Shown: positions 40,667-50,045, counted from the stretch's first letter. The stretch is DNA of 64,000 bases from Shimia sp049116215 (GCF_049116215.1 NZ_JAGDZB010000002.1:62001-126000); one strand, 5' to 3'. Notes: generated by a model from the sequence alone, not told the origin. Made by a program: numbers and translations.

Positions 40667-41845
40667 ATGCCCCCAACACTGTCCTCAGGGACCGTGCGCC
40701 TCATTATGGCGCTGTTCTTCCTGCATCCCTTCGCGCTTGGCGGATGGCTGCCTCATATTCCGTTTGTGCAATCCAATTTGGAGCTCAGCAACGCACAGCT
40801 GGCGCTGGCGCTGCTCGGCCTGCCCATGGCCTTTGTATTTATGTCAAAGTTTGCCGCCAAAATTGTGGCCAGACATGGCGCGCCCAAAGTCCTGCTCACC
40901 ATGTTTCCAGTTCAGGCGGTGACCGTTGTCCTGCCACTTCTCGCGGTGGACCACATCACTTTGTTCCTGGCGCTGCTGGTCTTTGGCGCGGCGATGACCT
41001 TCCTCAATGTGGCGCTCAACGTCTACGCGGGTCAGCTGGAGAAGGCCGCAAAGAAATCGGTGATGAACCGCTGCCACGGCTTCTGGGCGCTTGGCCTGAC
41101 GGTCAGCTCTTTCTTGGCTGCCATTTTCACGACCGCGGTCTCGCCGGTGATCACCGTGCTGACCCTCACCACAGCCACAACCCTCCTGGCCCTTTGGTTG
41201 GCACGCCCGCTGCCCAACCTGCGCCCGCAATCTGCTGACACCCCGAGCAAAACCAAACGCCGCAAGCTGCGCGATTACCCAACAACCCTGTTCTTGATTG
41301 TGCTCTTTGTGATTTCCGTGACCATGGCAGAGGGTGCAATGGCCAACTGGGGCGCCGTTTATATGGCTGAACGCCTGCCCGAAGGCACCAGCACCGCAGG
41401 TCTTGCAATCACCGTGTTTTCCGCCTTTGTTGCCTTTGGCCGCTTCATTGGAGACTACCTGAAAACCCGCATGGGCAGCACCAATCTCGCACGTATGAAC
41501 GTCGGCCTGGCCATCATCGGCCTGCTGATCCTGGTGGCGCCTTTCCCGCCACTGGCGTCTTTTGTCGGCTTTGCCTTCATTGGACTTGGCCTTTCGGTTG
41601 GCTTCCCGCTGGCCGTGTCTGCCGCCGCCGCACTGGAAGATGAACATGACGCCGACAACATTGCCTTCTTGTCGGTCATGGCGATCGGCACCAATGTCGT
41701 CGCCCCGCCCATCATCGGCCTATTGGCAGACCACTTTGGCATCTCCCTTGCCTTGGCCGCGCTGCTGCCAGGCCTCTGCCTCAGCTTTGTGATGGCCCGT
41801 CATTTGACGCCACAGCCGGAGTTGCAAAAGACGGTCCCTGCCTAA
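40667..41845 (+). CDS. MFS transporter
   Basis: The 392-residue protein has twelve predicted transmembrane helices. The start at 40667 (MPPTLSSGTVRLIMALFFLHPFALGGWLPHIP) has AGGA upstream and begins helix 1 correctly; an ORF start 31 codons earlier is non-coding in style. Blocks include the loop 2-3 region KFAAKIVARHGAPK, ALNVYAGQLEKAAKKSVMNRCHGFWALG and FGRFIGDYLKTRMG. The sequence resembles the YbjJ/FucP-like branch of the superfamily; no substrate can be assigned. A terminator follows. Confidence 0.88.
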   Translation: MPPTLSSGTVRLIMALFFLHPFALGGWLPHIPFVQSNLELSNAQLALALLGLPMAFVFMSKFAAKIVARHGAPKVLLTMFPVQAVTVVLPLLAVDHITLFLALLVFGAAMTFLNVALNVYAGQLEKAAKKSVMNRCHGFWALGLTVSSFLAAIFTTAVSPVITVLTLTTATTLLALWLARPLPNLRPQSADTPSKTKRRKLRDYPTTLFLIVLFVISVTMAEGAMANWGAVYMAERLPEGTSTAGLAITVFSAFVAFGRFIGDYLKTRMGSTNLARMNVGLAIIGLLILVAPFPPLASFVGFAFIGLGLSVGFPLAVSAAAALEDEHDADNIAFLSVMAIGTNVVAPPIIGLLADHFGISLALAALLPGLCLSFVMARHLTPQPELQKTVPA

Positions 41846-41880
41846 GTCCTGATCGTTCTTAACCTTCAAGACCGCCCACA

Positions 41881-41912
41881 CCCGCCTGCCACGCGCAGGC
41901 GGGTGCCTTTGT
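41881..41912 (+). terminator. Terminator of the MFS gene
   Basis: The stem CCCGCCTGC (41881-41889) / GCAGGCGGG (41895-41903) has a 5-nt loop, then TGCCTTTGTTTT. The T-run is interrupted. Confidence 0.75.
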
Positions 41913-42084
41913 TTTATAGGCAAGTTCAGAGCCTTACGCCTTTGGGACAGGGCACCCCCCCAAAAACCACCGAAATTTACCAAAAAGTGAGTTGTCCCTA
42001 GGCCGTTCCGCAGTAGACTGAACCTCCACTAACGCTCCTGACTTCTTTTCCCCCCCCGCGCCTTCCCACTCTCAGGCGCCGTTG

Positions 42085-43593
42085 ATGAGTTCTCACGTGC
42101 TGACCAGTTTAAAAATCCAATCTTTCCTCTCCGTGGCCAAACAGAGCCTCAAACAACGCATGCGTCCGCAGGTGCGGGCGCGTCGCAAAACCACCCCTAC
42201 ACCAACGGGCACGCCGGCCGATCCCGCCGCCTTTTTTGCCTGGAGCCTAGAGCGCCACAAAGAGGCCCGTGCGCGTCAAATGGTGATCTCTGGCGACAAC
42301 GGCCGCTTATTGCCGGAAGTCTCCGCGCTTGCGCCTCATTTGCGCAAACTCTGCATCCGCCACACGCCCATCACGAATATTGCCGCGCTGCGCGGACTGC
42401 CCAACTTGCAGGCGCTGGAAATCATCGCCTCACCGGTCACGGATCTGTCGCCGCTCGCAGATCTGCCAGAGCTGAAAGAACTCAATCTGTCGCTGCCGTC
42501 CGACATTGACGTGACCTTACCCGACCTGCCCAACCTGCGGCGGCTCAAAATCTCTCATCCGGGCAAGCCGGTCCACCTCGGTGCTCTGCCCTGCCTGGAG
42601 CAGGCTGACCTGCTGGCCTTATGTGATACGCTGCCCGCGCTCACCCAAAGCCCAAACCTGACAGACCTCAAAACCCGCGTTTCCCAGGGCCAATCGTTGA
42701 CGCCGCTGGCACAGGCAGACGCGCTCACCACGCTGTCCCTGCGCTGTGACGGCAAGGTCGACATCACACCGCTTGCCAACTTGCAACTGCTGGACACGCT
42801 GGACCTGTTTGGCGCGGACACCACCGACCTTTCCGCCCTGGGCACCCTGCCCGCGCTCACAACCCTGTCGCTGTGGAACACCCCGGCCACACGGTTTAAC
42901 GCCTTGTCTCAGGCCGCTGGGCTGGAAACCCTAACCATCCAATCACTTGGCCAGATCACCGATCTCAGTTTTGTCACCCCTCTGAGCGAACTGAACCATC
43001 TGTCAATTGGCTCGGTCTCCCATTGTGACCTCGCGCCCGTCGCGTCCCTGCGCAAGCTTGCCTACCTGTTGCTGCAAAGCGCTGACCCGGATCTGGACCT
43101 CGGCCCATTGGAGCACTGTGACACGCTGCGGACGCTGCATTTCCAGCTGGCGGAGGACTTAGACCACCAGATGCGCGCGCCGTGGCCGGAACTGCCCAAC
43201 TTACAAAACCTCAGTCTCTCTGGCACCAACATCAGCTCGATCAATGGACTTCAGCGATGCAGGTTGCTCAAGAACTTAAGGTGTACCGGAACCGCGGTTA
43301 ACGACCTCTATCCGCTGCGCTCGCTGCCCTATCTGGAACAGCTCGACATCTCCGGCAGCCAGGTCGCCGACCTCTCGGTCCTGCTCACGTTGCCAAAATT
43401 CACAAAGCCAAGCCCCTATTGCACCTTGGCACTCAATGATACGCCCGCATTGCAAAGCATGCACGAGTTAGACGCCTTGGCGGCGAGCTCCAATGGGCGG
43501 GACTACGACCACACCCGGCACCTGATGGCCAATCGCGTTGTGGTGCTACTTCAAGATCAGGCAGCCGAGTCCAGCGAACGCACGGACGCTTGA
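42085..43593 (+). CDS. Leucine-rich repeat protein
   Basis: At 502 residues (ATG at 42085; a TTG one codon earlier is in frame). A basic N-terminal region of about 65 residues is followed by leucine-rich repeats of about 21-23 residues from about 85 to 470, for example LRKLCIRHTPITNIAALRGLPN, LQALEIIASPVTDLSPLADLPE and LEQLDISGSQVADLSVLLTLPK. The consensus is the internalin/SDS22-like short type. There is no signal peptide or membrane anchor, so it is likely cytosolic unless exported by another route. It is monocistronic and convergent with the ABC-F gene. Role unknown. Confidence 0.85.
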   Translation: MSSHVLTSLKIQSFLSVAKQSLKQRMRPQVRARRKTTPTPTGTPADPAAFFAWSLERHKEARARQMVISGDNGRLLPEVSALAPHLRKLCIRHTPITNIAALRGLPNLQALEIIASPVTDLSPLADLPELKELNLSLPSDIDVTLPDLPNLRRLKISHPGKPVHLGALPCLEQADLLALCDTLPALTQSPNLTDLKTRVSQGQSLTPLAQADALTTLSLRCDGKVDITPLANLQLLDTLDLFGADTTDLSALGTLPALTTLSLWNTPATRFNALSQAAGLETLTIQSLGQITDLSFVTPLSELNHLSIGSVSHCDLAPVASLRKLAYLLLQSADPDLDLGPLEHCDTLRTLHFQLAEDLDHQMRAPWPELPNLQNLSLSGTNISSINGLQRCRLLKNLRCTGTAVNDLYPLRSLPYLEQLDISGSQVADLSVLLTLPKFTKPSPYCTLALNDTPALQSMHELDALAASSNGRDYDHTRHLMANRVVVLLQDQAAESSERTDA

Positions 43594-43607
43594 GACGTAA
43601 ATCAAAA

Positions 43608-43631
43608 GTTGCGGCGCCGTGACGCCGCAAC
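43608..43631. terminator. Hairpin downstream of the LRR gene
   Basis: The stem GTTGCGGCG (43608-43616) / CGCCGCAAC (43623-43631) with a 6-nt loop starts 14 nt after the LRR stop. No T-run follows, so it is a weak or Rho-assisted terminator at best. Confidence 0.6.
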
Positions 43632-43660
43632 ATATTCAAAAACTGTGGACAGTCGCAAAG

Positions 43661-43689
43661 CAGACGCAATACCGACGTCTTACCGACGT
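43661..43689. promoter_or_regulatory. Tandem TACCGAC element, copy 2
   Basis: TACCGACGT at 43670 and again at 43681 (11 bp apart) is preceded by CAGACGC at 43661, itself 11 bp after CAGTCGC at 43650. It matches the element at 27652-27680 in order and spacing, with TC-G-CCGTT-like identity continuing downstream. Here it lies between two convergent gene ends, so a promoter role is not obvious. Confidence 0.5.
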
Positions 43690-43694
43690 GAAAA

Positions 43695-45509
43695 TCAGCC
43701 GTTGCTTTCGGCCTTTTCTTCCAACAACAGCCACTCCTCCTCCGCGTCTTGCAACGCCGTTTGACGCTCCACCAACGCCTCTGTGGCTTTCTGGAATTTC
43801 ACCGGCTCCTTTGAGAACAACTCCGGATCCGCCATAAATTCTTCCAGCTTGGCGATCTCCGCCTCAAGCCGTCCCATAACACCCGGCAATGCCTCCAACC
43901 GATGCTTCTCGGTGAAGCTCAAACCAGCCGCAGGCGCGGCTTTTTCGGCCTTTGCCTTTTCTGCCTTCTGCTTTGATTTCTCACCTTTTTTCGGCGCATC
44001 ATCCAAACGTTGCGCGCGATAATCAGACCAGCCTCCTGCATAGGTCACCGCCTGCCCATTGCCTTCCATTGCAATGGTTGTGGTGGCCACCCGATCGAGG
44101 AAATCCCGGTCGTGGCTGACCAACAGTACGGTGCCGTCATAGTCATCTAACAGTTCTTGCAGAAGATCGAGGGTCTCCACATCCAGATCGTTGGTTGGTT
44201 CATCCATGACCAGAAGATTGCTCTCCTTGGCCATCAGTTTCGCCAACAACAACCGCGCCTTTTCGCCCCCCGACAAAGACCGCACCGGCGCTCTTGCCTG
44301 ACGGTCATCAAACAGAAATTCCTTAAGGTATCCAACAACATGCTTGGGGTTCCCACGTACCATCACCTGATCGGCTTTGCCCGACACCCGCATCTCCGGG
44401 TCGCCTGTAAGGCTGTCCCAAAGCGTCATCTCCGGATCCAACTTGGCCCGCGCCTGATCAAACACAGCCGGCAGCAGATTGGTGCCCAACGACACGGTTC
44501 CCGCATCCGGTTCCAGCTCGCCCATCAGCATTTTAATCAACGTGGTTTTGCCCACACCGTTTGGTCCTACAAAGGCAACACGATCTCCGCGTTGAACTGT
44601 CAGCGAAAAGTCCTGAACAATGCTCTTGCCATCATAGGACTTCGCCAAGCCTTTGGCGTCTATCACTTTTTTACCAGACTTCGGTCCCGCCGACAGCTCC
44701 ATCGCCGCCGAGCCCTGTCGCTTGATCATCGCAGACCGTTCCGACCGCAGATCTTTCAACGCCCGCACACGCCCTTGGTTGCGCTTACGCCGCGCGCTGA
44801 TGCCTTCCACAGCCCACCGCGCCTCAGCCTTGATCTTGCGATCCATCTTGTGGCGCTGCAGGTCTTCTTCGTCCCAAACCTTGTCGCGCCAGGCTTCAAA
44901 GTCCTCAAAGCCTTTCTCCTGACGACGCACCATTCCCCTGTCAATCCAAAGGGTTGCACGAGTCAAAGCACGCAAAAATGCCCGGTCGTGGCTGATCAGA
45001 ACATAGCCTGCACGGGTTGCCTTCAGTTCTTCTTCAAGCCAGGCAATCGCCTCAATATCGAGGTGGTTTGTGGGCTCGTCCAGCAACATCAGTTCTGGCG
45101 CTTCCGCCATCAGGCGCGCCAAAGCTGCCCGCCGCCGCTCCCCCCCAGAGGCCGTCTCAACCGCGCGTGCCGGATCAAACTTCAACCCTTCACCTGCGCG
45201 CTCAACCTTGTACATCTCTCCCGGCTCCAAAGCCGCAGAAGCAAAATCACCAAGCGTGGCAAACCCTTTCATATCAGGATCTTGCTCCATGTACCCCACG
45301 CTCACGCCCGGTGGTACAACGATGTCGCCGCGGTCTGGTTCCACCAACCCGGCCATCACCTTCATCAAGGTGGATTTGCCCGACCCGTTGCGCCCTACAA
45401 GCGCCACCCGATCGCCGGGTTGCACCACAAGGTTCAACTGATCAAAAACCGGATCTCCGCCAAATGTCAGGGAGATATCGCTCATCTGTAAAAGAGGTAT
45501 ACGTGCCAT
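43695..45509 (-). CDS. ABC-F type ATPase (Uup-like)
   Basis: The 604-residue soluble protein has two ABC domains: Walker A VGRNGSGKST with signature SGGERRR (first half), and VGPNGVGKTT with signature LSGGEKAR (second half), joined by an ~80-residue linker (QEKGFEDFEAWRDKVWDEEDLQRHKMD) and ended by a charged coiled coil (about 525-600, KPKKGEKSKQKAEKAKAE). No transmembrane segment is present. ABC-F proteins act on ribosomes; the C-terminal coiled coil is typical of Uup. The start at 45509 has no clear Shine-Dalgarno; an ATG eight codons inside is possible. It is downstream of the acyltransferase gene with a 49-nt gap. Confidence 0.92.
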   Translation of the reverse strand: MARIPLLQMSDISLTFGGDPVFDQLNLVVQPGDRVALVGRNGSGKSTLMKVMAGLVEPDRGDIVVPPGVSVGYMEQDPDMKGFATLGDFASAALEPGEMYKVERAGEGLKFDPARAVETASGGERRRAALARLMAEAPELMLLDEPTNHLDIEAIAWLEEELKATRAGYVLISHDRAFLRALTRATLWIDRGMVRRQEKGFEDFEAWRDKVWDEEDLQRHKMDRKIKAEARWAVEGISARRKRNQGRVRALKDLRSERSAMIKRQGSAAMELSAGPKSGKKVIDAKGLAKSYDGKSIVQDFSLTVQRGDRVAFVGPNGVGKTTLIKMLMGELEPDAGTVSLGTNLLPAVFDQARAKLDPEMTLWDSLTGDPEMRVSGKADQVMVRGNPKHVVGYLKEFLFDDRQARAPVRSLSGGEKARLLLAKLMAKESNLLVMDEPTNDLDVETLDLLQELLDDYDGTVLLVSHDRDFLDRVATTTIAMEGNGQAVTYAGGWSDYRAQRLDDAPKKGEKSKQKAEKAKAEKAAPAAGLSFTEKHRLEALPGVMGRLEAEIAKLEEFMADPELFSKEPVKFQKATEALVERQTALQDAEEEWLLLEEKAESNG

Positions 45510-45558
45510 GGCATGCGCCTAGCCCGCAGACGCCGCCCCGTCAACCGCGCCTACGCGG

Positions 45559-46299
45559 CTAGCAGGCCAAAGCCCGCAAAAGTCGTTTGCGGGCCGCCGG
45601 GATCGCCTTCACCTCAACGCCGGTAAACACATGTAACGTATTCATTTTCTGATCGACCACCGCATGGTCGCTGACCCAACCACCCATCAAAAGATAGCTA
45701 CGCAGCATGGGTGGCATGCTCAACTGCGCCGCCTTGAGATTGGGCTGACGCCGCAACCGGGAGGCAAAGCGAAACACATTGGGCGCCTTCACCCGCGGCA
45801 ACCATCGCTTTGGCGCCAGATGCCGATCGCGCAACATCGCAAAACTATCAAGGTAGCCGCTGGTGTCCGTGCCCTCAAAGGAGGCGCAGCCAAACAGCAG
45901 TTCCACATTGTTTTCATCCACATAGCTGGTCATAGCGCCCCAAGCGATGCGCAGCACGTCCGCATCATGTACCTCCGGATGCATACAAAACCGCCCCATT
46001 TCTACCATGCGGCCAGGATAGGTTTTTAATGCCTCCAGCTCATAAAACTGTGCCGAATAACTGCGATTGATGTCTGCCCCGCCGTTGAGAGGTAACATCC
46101 TGAAAACACAAACCAATCTCCCATTTGAGACATCTTCAATCAGGTAATGTTGGCAGAGTGAATCATACGCATCCACATCAAGCGCAGTGTCATCGCCGTA
46201 AAAAGCCAATTGGCGCAGCCGTTGCGCAGCCTGCAGGTCACGCGCTGTTTGCGAAACCCGCACACGGTATCGACCAACCTGTTGAATCGCCTCATCCAT
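45559..46299 (-). CDS. GNAT acyltransferase, OlsB-like (ornithine lipid synthesis)
   Basis: At 246 residues from the ATG at 46299, with AAGGG 7 nt upstream; an ATG two codons earlier is in frame. The blocks YRVRVSQTARDLQAAQRLRQLAF, DSLCQHYLIEDVSNGRLVCVFRM, YPGRMVEMGRFCMHPEVHDADVLRIAW and FGCASFEGTDTSGYLDSF match the family that contains the L-ornithine N-alpha-acyltransferase OlsB. OlsB transfers 3-hydroxyacyl from acyl carrier protein to ornithine, making lyso-ornithine lipid. An olsA partner is not in the window. Hemolysin-type annotation of this family is misleading. Confidence 0.85.
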   Translation of the reverse strand: MDEAIQQVGRYRVRVSQTARDLQAAQRLRQLAFYGDDTALDVDAYDSLCQHYLIEDVSNGRLVCVFRMLPLNGGADINRSYSAQFYELEALKTYPGRMVEMGRFCMHPEVHDADVLRIAWGAMTSYVDENNVELLFGCASFEGTDTSGYLDSFAMLRDRHLAPKRWLPRVKAPNVFRFASRLRRQPNLKAAQLSMPPMLRSYLLMGGWVSDHAVVDQKMNTLHVFTGVEVKAIPAARKRLLRALAC

Positions 46300-46383
46300 C
46301 TGCATCCCTTTCCGGCGCCAGCCTATCAGAGATAGCGGTGACATCCGAATGACAAACCTACAAGGTTGGATCACGCTGGCAGT

Positions 46384-46857
46384 TTAGAAGCTTCCGTTGC
46401 TCGCGGTTGGCGCGCCAGATGGCCCAAAGTTGCCAATGTTTGCCCCCAGTTGACGCAACAAACCACCGGTCTCAATCCCGTTGTCAGTGATACGACGCTG
46501 CAACGGCACAAACCGCCCATCCTCCAAGGCGTAACGCTCAAGGTTCCGCGCTATGCCATTGGTGTCAAACCCAATAACCACCACCTGACGATCAACAACT
46601 TCGGGGCGCGTTGGGCCAAAATGTTTGATGCGCGAACGCACATAAATATAGCCACTGTCGTCCCGAACCCCGGAGGCGGACGGTGGTCCGAAGGTCTCGA
46701 CAACCGTGTCCCGCGTGTCCACACCCAACGTGATGGACGCGAGCTCTTCTTCGGTCGGGACATAGCCATGATTGCGATAGCGCGTGGCACAGGATGCCAA
46801 GGACAGCATGGCCGCTCCCATGACCGCATATTTGATCACTTTGGTTCGCATCTTCAT
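46384..46857 (-). CDS. bamE: Outer membrane protein assembly factor BamE (SmpA/OmlA) family lipoprotein
   Basis: The 157-residue protein has a lipoprotein signal peptide with lipobox LASC (Cys23), so it is lipidated and tethered to a membrane. The SmpA/OmlA core is GYVPTEEELASITLGVDTRDTVVETFGPPSA, followed by YIYVRSRIKHF. It is longer at the C-terminus than E. coli BamE, as usual in alphaproteobacteria. It assists beta-barrel insertion by the BAM complex. It is divergent from the DUF177-rpmF operon with 118 nt between. Confidence 0.9.
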   Translation of the reverse strand: MKMRTKVIKYAVMGAAMLSLASCATRYRNHGYVPTEEELASITLGVDTRDTVVETFGPPSASGVRDDSGYIYVRSRIKHFGPTRPEVVDRQVVVIGFDTNGIARNLERYALEDGRFVPLQRRITDNGIETGGLLRQLGANIGNFGPSGAPTASNGSF

Positions 46858-46975
46858 GCCTGCCCTCTTGCCTTGGCCCGTCTTGCCTTTTATCTCGCTT
46901 ACAGAAGGAACGCGTATGGTTCAAGATGACAACACGTGTCCAAAACACAACCGATCTCAACTCAAAGTCAGAATT

Positions 46976-47536
46976 ATGTCTTCAAGCGCTTCCCCCTCCT
47001 CCACATTCCGCGTGGCCGACCTTCGACAGAATCGCCCAACCGGCTTTGACCTGCGGCCAAACACCCAGGAGCTTGGCGCACTGGCCGACGCGCTTGGTCT
47101 CACAACTTTGCGCAAAGTTGTATTTACCGGCGAGATACGCGCGTACGGCAAAAATGACTGGGAGTTGGTTGGTGTCTTGGGTGCCACTGTTGTGCAGCCC
47201 TGCGTGGTCACGTTGGAATCGGTCACAACTCGGATCGATGAGAAAATCGAGCGCCGTTTCCTCGCGCAAATGCCCGAATTGCCTGACGATGACGAAGAAG
47301 TCGAAATGCCCGAAGACGAAAACTCTGAGCCTTTGGAAACACATATCGACGTTGAAGCGATCCTGCACGAGGCGCTGGCTCTCAACATTCCGCAATTTCC
47401 ACGTGCAGACGGTGCTGAATTGCAAGAAGCCGTCTTTACGGAGGCCGGAAAAAAGGCCATGACAGACGAAGACGTCCGCCCTTTTGCCGGATTGGCAGCC
47501 TTACGTGACCAGCTGGGCTCAAAAGAGGACGAATAG
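46976..47536 (+). CDS. DUF177 (YceD) family protein
   Basis: At 186 residues from the ATG at 46976 (MSSSASPSSTFRVADL). The frame is open upstream over the divergent bamE but is not used. The pattern is DLRPNTQELGALADALGLTTLRKVVFTGEI, then a block of acidic residues (PDDDEEVEMPEDENSEP at about 115-130) and the terminal PFAGLAALRDQLGSK. DUF177 proteins are encoded next to rpmF in most bacteria and are linked to 23S rRNA / L32 maturation, by knowledge of the family. It starts the rpmF-plsX-fabH operon. Confidence 0.9.
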   Translation: MSSSASPSSTFRVADLRQNRPTGFDLRPNTQELGALADALGLTTLRKVVFTGEIRAYGKNDWELVGVLGATVVQPCVVTLESVTTRIDEKIERRFLAQMPELPDDDEEVEMPEDENSEPLETHIDVEAILHEALALNIPQFPRADGAELQEAVFTEAGKKAMTDEDVRPFAGLAALRDQLGSKEDE

Positions 47537-47675
47537 GGCTTGCGTTGTGCGGAAATCGCAGTATTTTCGCGCGCTCATTCGAATTTAGCGTTGGACTCGG
47601 GCGCGCTTACCGCGTAGAGGCTCCGAACGCTCAGGAAACCGGGCTCCGGCCCCCAAGTAAATCAAAGGTTGCGAC

Positions 47676-47882
47676 ATGGCTGTCCAGCAGAACAAAGTAT
47701 CGAAATCGCGCCGCAACAACCGCCGTGCACATGACGCCCTGGTTGCAGCGAACCCAAACGAATGTGAGAACTGTGGCGAACTGAAGCGCCCGCACCACGT
47801 ATGTGCTTCTTGCGGCCACTACAGCGACCGTGAAGTCGTTGCGATGGTTGAAGACGTCGATCTGGACGAAGACGCAGCATAA
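47676..47882 (+). CDS. rpmF: 50S ribosomal protein L32
   Basis: Sixty-eight residues. MAVQQNKVSKSRRNNRRAHDAL is the L32 N-terminus, and the zinc-type knuckle is CENC...CASC (Cys30, 33, 43, 46). It is part of the large subunit. Its acidic C-terminus (EDVDLDEDAA) is typical of alphaproteobacteria. It lies between the DUF177 and plsX genes, the classical order. Confidence 0.98.
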   Translation: MAVQQNKVSKSRRNNRRAHDALVAANPNECENCGELKRPHHVCASCGHYSDREVVAMVEDVDLDEDAA

Positions 47883-47902
47883 ACAACGGGATCTGAGCCC
47901 GC

Positions 47903-48988
47903 ATGACCGGTTTGGCGCAAACAGCAAACCCCGGCAGCGGGCGCACAGTGATCTCAGTTGACGCCATGGGTGGCGATCGCGGGCCGGCAGCTGTTGTTGC
48001 CGGCATTTCGCATTCTGCGAAGATCAACCCAGACATTGCTTTCATTTTGCACGGCCCCAAAGACGAGCTTGAGAAGCTGGTCACGCGCAAGCGCATTCTG
48101 GATGGCCGGGTTGAGATTCGCGACGCCGCTGACGTGGTGTCGATGGAAGACAAACCCCGTGATGTGATCCGCTCTAAAACCACGTCTATGTGGTCCGCAT
48201 TGGAATCAGTGCGCAGCGGCGAAGCCGACGGCGTGGTCAGTTGTGGCAATACCGGCGCCTTGATGATGCTCTCCGTTGTCCGGCTACGAAAAATCCTCGG
48301 CGTGGATCGCCCGGCCATTGCCGTACTCTGGCCCTCCCGCGCGCCTCAGGGCTTCAACATAATGCTCGACGCCGGCGCAGATATCAGCGCCGATGAGCAT
48401 GATCTGTTGCAATACGCGCTGATGGGCGCCTCCTATGCCCGCAACGGCATGGACCTGGAACGCCCTCGCGTTGGTTTGCTCAATGTGGGCACCGAAGAGC
48501 ACAAAGGCCGCACCGAGCTCAAGCTGGCGCATGATCTCATCGCCCGCAACGCCCGGAATGCAAATTACGACTTTGTCGGTTTTGTAGAGGGCAATGATTT
48601 GCCCGCCGACAAAGCTGATGTGATTGTTACCGACGGGTTCACTGGCAACGTCGCCCTGAAAACTGGAGAGGGCACCGCAGGCCTAATCGGCTCATTGCTT
48701 AAGGAAGCCTTCAAGTTCTCCCCTCTGTCGCGCTTGGCTGCTCTGCTGGCCTATACATCACTGAACCGTCTCAACAAACGCATTGATCCCCGACGCGTCA
48801 ACGGCGGCGTGTTCCTGGGCCTGAACGGCACTGTGGTGAAATCACACGGGTCGTCGGATGCCACAGGCGTATCCGCTGCGGTTAAACTCGCCTTCAAACT
48901 GGCGCAATCGGGCTTCTCTGAAAAGCTTGCGGCGCGGGTTGCATCTGCCGTTTCTCTGCCGCAAGATGCTGACAGCACAAACGAATAA
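47903..48988 (+). CDS. plsX: Phosphate acyltransferase PlsX
   Basis: The 361-residue enzyme converts acyl-ACP to acyl-phosphate for phospholipid synthesis at the membrane surface. It carries VISVDAMGGDRGP (17-29), NTGALMMLS, NVGTEEHKGRTELK and VVTDGFTGNVALKTGEGTAG. The start is the ATG 20 nt after rpmF. The arrangement rpmF-plsX-fabH is conserved across proteobacteria. Confidence 0.97.
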   Translation: MTGLAQTANPGSGRTVISVDAMGGDRGPAAVVAGISHSAKINPDIAFILHGPKDELEKLVTRKRILDGRVEIRDAADVVSMEDKPRDVIRSKTTSMWSALESVRSGEADGVVSCGNTGALMMLSVVRLRKILGVDRPAIAVLWPSRAPQGFNIMLDAGADISADEHDLLQYALMGASYARNGMDLERPRVGLLNVGTEEHKGRTELKLAHDLIARNARNANYDFVGFVEGNDLPADKADVIVTDGFTGNVALKTGEGTAGLIGSLLKEAFKFSPLSRLAALLAYTSLNRLNKRIDPRRVNGGVFLGLNGTVVKSHGSSDATGVSAAVKLAFKLAQSGFSEKLAARVASAVSLPQDADSTNE

Positions 48989-49011
48989 CAATAAAATAGC
49001 AAGGCACTGAT

Positions 49012-49986
49012 ATGACGACACGCGCCGTGGTTAAAGGCGTTGGCCACTACTTGCCGGAACGGGTCGTTCCCAACGCCGAATTCGAAAAATCTCTGGACAC
49101 CTCGGACGAGTGGATTCGCACCCGCTCGGGTATCGAGCGGCGGCACTTTGCGGCCGACGATGAGACAACGTCTGATCTTGCAAGTTTGGCAGCCAAGGCG
49201 GCTTTGGAAAATGCAGGCCTAACCGCCGATGACATCGACGCGGTGGTTGTGGCGACGTCCACACCAGATCTGACCTTTCCATCTGTTGCCACAATGGTGC
49301 AGCAAAAGATTGGCATGACGCGCGGCTTCGGTTTTGACGTTCAAGCGGTCTGCGCCGGGTTTGTTTACGCATTGACCAATGCCAATGCTCTAATCCTGTC
49401 CGGTCAGGCCAATCGTGTTCTGGTGATTGGGGCAGAAACCTTCAGCCGCATCATGGATTGGACCGACCGCGCCACTTGTGTGCTGTTTGGGGACGGTGCC
49501 GGTGCGCTGATTCTGGAGGCGCAAGACGGTGCCGGCAACAACGCCGATCGTGGCGTGTTGAGTGCCGACCTAAACTCTGACGGCCGCTACAAAGACATGC
49601 TTTTTGTTGATGGCGGCGTGTCCACAACCGGCGACGCTGGCAAGCTGCGCATGCAGGGAAATGCTCTTTTCCGCCAGGCAGTTGAGAAGCTTACTTCAAC
49701 TGCACACACCGCGTTGACAAAGGTTGGTTTAACCGATGGAGCCGTGGATTGGATTGTCCCACACCAGGCCAATATCCGGATCATTCAGGGCACCGCAAAA
49801 AAACTAGGCGTCCCGATGGAGCGCGTGATTGTGACCGTACAGGACCACGGCAACACATCAGCTGCGTCGATCCCGCTTGCCCTATCCACTGGCGTTGCCG
49901 AAGGCAAAATTAAACAAGGCGACTTGCTGGTGACCGAAGCAATTGGTGGCGGCTTGGCTTGGGGCGCTGTGGTTCTGCGCTGGTAA
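49012..49986 (+). CDS. fabH: 3-oxoacyl-ACP synthase III
   Basis: At 324 residues it starts fatty-acid chains by condensing acetyl-CoA with malonyl-ACP. The catalytic triad is Cys114 (QAVCAGFVYAL), His in VPHQANIRI and Asn in DHGNTSAASIPLAL. DTSDEWIRTRSGIERRH is the conserved N-terminal block. AAGGCAC lies upstream of the ATG. It is cotranscribed with plsX. Confidence 0.97.
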   Translation: MTTRAVVKGVGHYLPERVVPNAEFEKSLDTSDEWIRTRSGIERRHFAADDETTSDLASLAAKAALENAGLTADDIDAVVVATSTPDLTFPSVATMVQQKIGMTRGFGFDVQAVCAGFVYALTNANALILSGQANRVLVIGAETFSRIMDWTDRATCVLFGDGAGALILEAQDGAGNNADRGVLSADLNSDGRYKDMLFVDGGVSTTGDAGKLRMQGNALFRQAVEKLTSTAHTALTKVGLTDGAVDWIVPHQANIRIIQGTAKKLGVPMERVIVTVQDHGNTSAASIPLALSTGVAEGKIKQGDLLVTEAIGGGLAWGAVVLRW

Positions 49987-50045
49987 AACCGGCCTAAGTG
50001 GTTGGCGAATATTGCAGATAATCGCCGCGCTTCCCGTGCAAATCA

